Virus record (IMG/VR): IMGVR_UViG_3300032893_000677
Span: 1-21,597 of that record
Length of the DNA stretch: 21,597 bases
Direction: 5' to 3' (one strand)
Origin: a virus
The translations under genes and the position numbers were made by a program. Every line of letters starts with the position of its first letter. The first letter of the stretch is position 1. This document shows positions 20,342-21,597 of the stretch, piece by piece. The notes under the pieces were generated by a model, which did not search any database, was not told the origin of the DNA, and saw only the letters and a list, made by a program, of their open reading frames with translations.

Positions 20342-20893
20342 TTAGCTGGTTGCAAACGGCGTGGCGATTGTGCCGCTGCCGCTATCGAAACCTGTTACTT
20401 CCCATTCAGTTGCGCTGACACATTCGAAGGCTAAACGCGTGCCAATCAAGCCTCCGGTAGTCGTACCATTCATGGTGACTGCTACATGCGTAGCGCCATC
20501 GCCGAAGGTCGCCAGGTTCGTGCCGTCAGCTGCCTTCGTTACCAAGATTGTTCCTTGCAGGAACACGGTGCCTGCACTGGTGATGATCTTATAGCTGTTA
20601 CTTGTCACAGAAGTCGTCACCACAAAGGTGTACTTGAGTCCCGCTACTGGGCTTGGCAACGTAACTGTCGTGCCGGCTGCACGATTCAGCAAAAACGCTG
20701 TGCCAGACTGAGCCGCGGTTGGCGCATAAGTGGCGACGTTGCCGATAGCGACGACGCTAGCTTGCTCATTGACCGGACCAGCATTGGTTATGCCGCCCGC
20801 GCCGACCGTCACACTGTAAAGATACGCATTGTTGTTTGACGTGTTCTGCGCGCCAGGCTTGTTGACCTGTCCTAAGTATGGTTGTCCCCACAT
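20342..20893 (-). CDS. Probable capsid decoration protein
   Basis: 183 residues directly after the capsid gene, the common place for a decoration or capsid-stabilising protein. The N-terminus (MWGQPYLGQVNKPGAQNTSN) is an extended arm. The rest is beta-rich: GTAFLLNRAAGTTVTLPSPV, AGLKYTFVVTTSVTSNSYKI, then MNGTTTGGLIGTRLAFECVS and ATEWEVTGFDSGSGTIATPF. The TVTLP...GLxYxF pattern and the GGxIGxxxxF...WxVxG pattern recur in phage surface proteins. It has the best ribosome site in the window, AGGAGG seven bases before the ATG, overlapping the capsid stop codon. That fits a protein needed in amounts like those of the capsid. Function is inferred. Confidence 0.65.
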   Translation of the reverse strand: MWGQPYLGQVNKPGAQNTSNNNAYLYSVTVGAGGITNAGPVNEQASVVAIGNVATYAPTAAQSGTAFLLNRAAGTTVTLPSPVAGLKYTFVVTTSVTSNSYKIITSAGTVFLQGTILVTKAADGTNLATFGDGATHVAVTMNGTTTGGLIGTRLAFECVSATEWEVTGFDSGSGTIATPFATS

Positions 20894-20900
20894 AATCAGA

Positions 20901-20907
20901 CCTCCTA
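20901..20907 (-). promoter_or_regulatory. Strong Shine-Dalgarno site built on the capsid gene stop codon
   Basis: The minus strand reads TAGGAGGT: TAG is the capsid stop (20905-20907) and AGGAGG (20901-20906) is the ribosome site of the next gene, seven bases before its ATG. Ribosomes ending the capsid gene would be placed to start the decoration gene. Confidence 0.75.
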
Positions 20908-21597
20908 AGCCACTACGCTTTGCAGCATGTAAAAGGCTTCAGGGCCGACGAGGAATTGACTGTAGTAGTCGTTAACGCGAACGTAGGTCACCTTCTTGTC
21001 AAGGACTGGCCAGCCATCAACGTAGCGACCGTTGCGCAGTACGAAGGTGTACATGCCGTTCACTTCTCGCAGCGCAGGGCTATTAGTGCAGTAAGCCAGC
21101 CATAGGTTCTTGCCCCAGATGTAACCGTTCGAGAGTGTGCCTGGTTCCGGCACCTGGTCGGTGCTGGTGTCGTAGACAGCTCGTCCGACGTACACATTGG
21201 TGATCTGGATGCCAGCCGCATCGCTGATGATCTGACCGAATAACTCGGTCGTCAATGTGCCAAGTCGCGAATACTTAACGCGGTCAATGAAGTCTGGGTG
21301 GTTGGCAAGTTGCTGCCACACCTGGTAACCCATAAAGATTGTATTCGGAGTGCGCAAGCCATTAAGCAGAATCGTGCTGACAGCGCTGGTAATGTCCATG
21401 ATGGGCGAACCGGCACCTGTCGAGGCGTTCCACTGCGTGCTTGGGCTTGAGTACTGTGTAACTGTTGACGTGCTACTAAGCGTTGTGGATAGGTTGATCT
21501 CACGCTCTAACTGCATGTCGTCCATGACTTTGCGGGTCGCGTCCATCATCGGCTCTAGCGGGGTCAGCGATTGCTCTACCTCATCCTTGGTAACACC
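20905..21597 (-). CDS. Major capsid protein, C-terminal part (cut by window edge)
   Basis: About 230 residues are visible. The frame is open to the right edge, so the true start lies outside; an internal ATG at 21549 is not the start. The visible part has a helix DATRKVMDDMQLEREINLST like the capsid spine region, followed by TPNTIFMGYQVWQQLANHPD and FIDRVKYSRLG, a segment typical of HK97-fold capsid proteins. Later strands include IQITNVYVGRAVYDTSTDQV, GKNLWLAYCTNSPALREVNG, and a C-terminus VNDYYSQFLVGPEAFYMLQS. It forms the icosahedral shell. Portal, protease and terminase genes would be expected beyond the right edge. Confidence 0.85.
   Translation of the reverse strand, partial: GVTKDEVEQSLTPLEPMMDATRKVMDDMQLEREINLSTTLSSTSTVTQYSSPSTQWNASTGAGSPIMDITSAVSTILLNGLRTPNTIFMGYQVWQQLANHPDFIDRVKYSRLGTLTTELFGQIISDAAGIQITNVYVGRAVYDTSTDQVPEPGTLSNGYIWGKNLWLAYCTNSPALREVNGMYTFVLRNGRYVDGWPVLDKKVTYVRVNDYYSQFLVGPEAFYMLQSVVA

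Noticed and set aside
1-21597. Recoded stop codons (for example TGA as Gly or Trp)
   Set aside because: TGA forms exact stop/start overlaps (TGATG, ATGA) at many junctions and genes end where family lengths predict, so the standard code fits.
1-21597. tRNA genes, integrase or attachment sites
   Set aside because: No cloverleaf, recombinase motif or direct repeat pair was found by eye, so prophage status cannot be judged from this window.

Overview
This window is most of the structural and lysis region of a tailed double-stranded DNA phage, or a prophage, of siphovirus type. All but one gene lie on the minus strand, so the biological reading order runs from the right end to the left end. The order is the classic one: major capsid protein (cut by the right edge), capsid-associated proteins, head-tail adaptor, tail completion and terminator proteins, tail tube protein, tail assembly chaperone with a frameshift site, tape measure protein, distal tail protein, tail-tip protein, tail fibre, endolysin, and a holin-like protein cut by the left edge. 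The host cannot be named from this sequence. It reads the standard bacterial code (TGA stops sit exactly at stop/start overlaps), uses AGGAGG-type Shine-Dalgarno sites and sigma70-like promoters, and has a wall open to a papain-like (C39-like) lysin. No integrase, tRNA, rRNA, CRISPR or packaging gene is visible.

Right third (about 14100-21597): after the capsid gene comes an unusually long run of eight proteins before the head-tail adaptor. Most are beta-rich and rich in Ser/Thr/Gly, as expected of capsid decoration or fibre proteins. One is a strongly basic protein built from about 21 copies of an 18-19 residue repeat. An HNH endonuclease gene with four zinc ribbons sits among them.

Middle (about 5480-14100): the connector and tail genes are tightly packed, with TGATG, TAATG or ATGA stop/start overlaps. 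A second HNH endonuclease gene sits without scars between the tail tube and chaperone genes. The chaperone gene ends in a run of nine A residues followed by a stop, and the -1 frame is open for 74 more codons, giving a gpG/gpGT pair as in phage lambda.

Left third (1-5416): tail-tip genes, a tail fibre gene, endolysin and holin. The only plus-strand gene (2835-3482) encodes a secreted Ser/Thr/Pro-rich protein. It has its own near-consensus promoter, so it looks like an inserted accessory (moron) gene.

Regulation: the nonamer TAYACTAAA occurs in four short intergenic gaps, each time just upstream and in the direction of the first gene of a functional block (endonuclease, connector-tail, tail tip, lysis). 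In three of these, and at the plus-strand gene, the predicted transcript starts within about three bases of the start codon and no Shine-Dalgarno site is present. This suggests leaderless mRNAs from a shared phage late promoter. Genes inside the blocks use Shine-Dalgarno sites or translational coupling.
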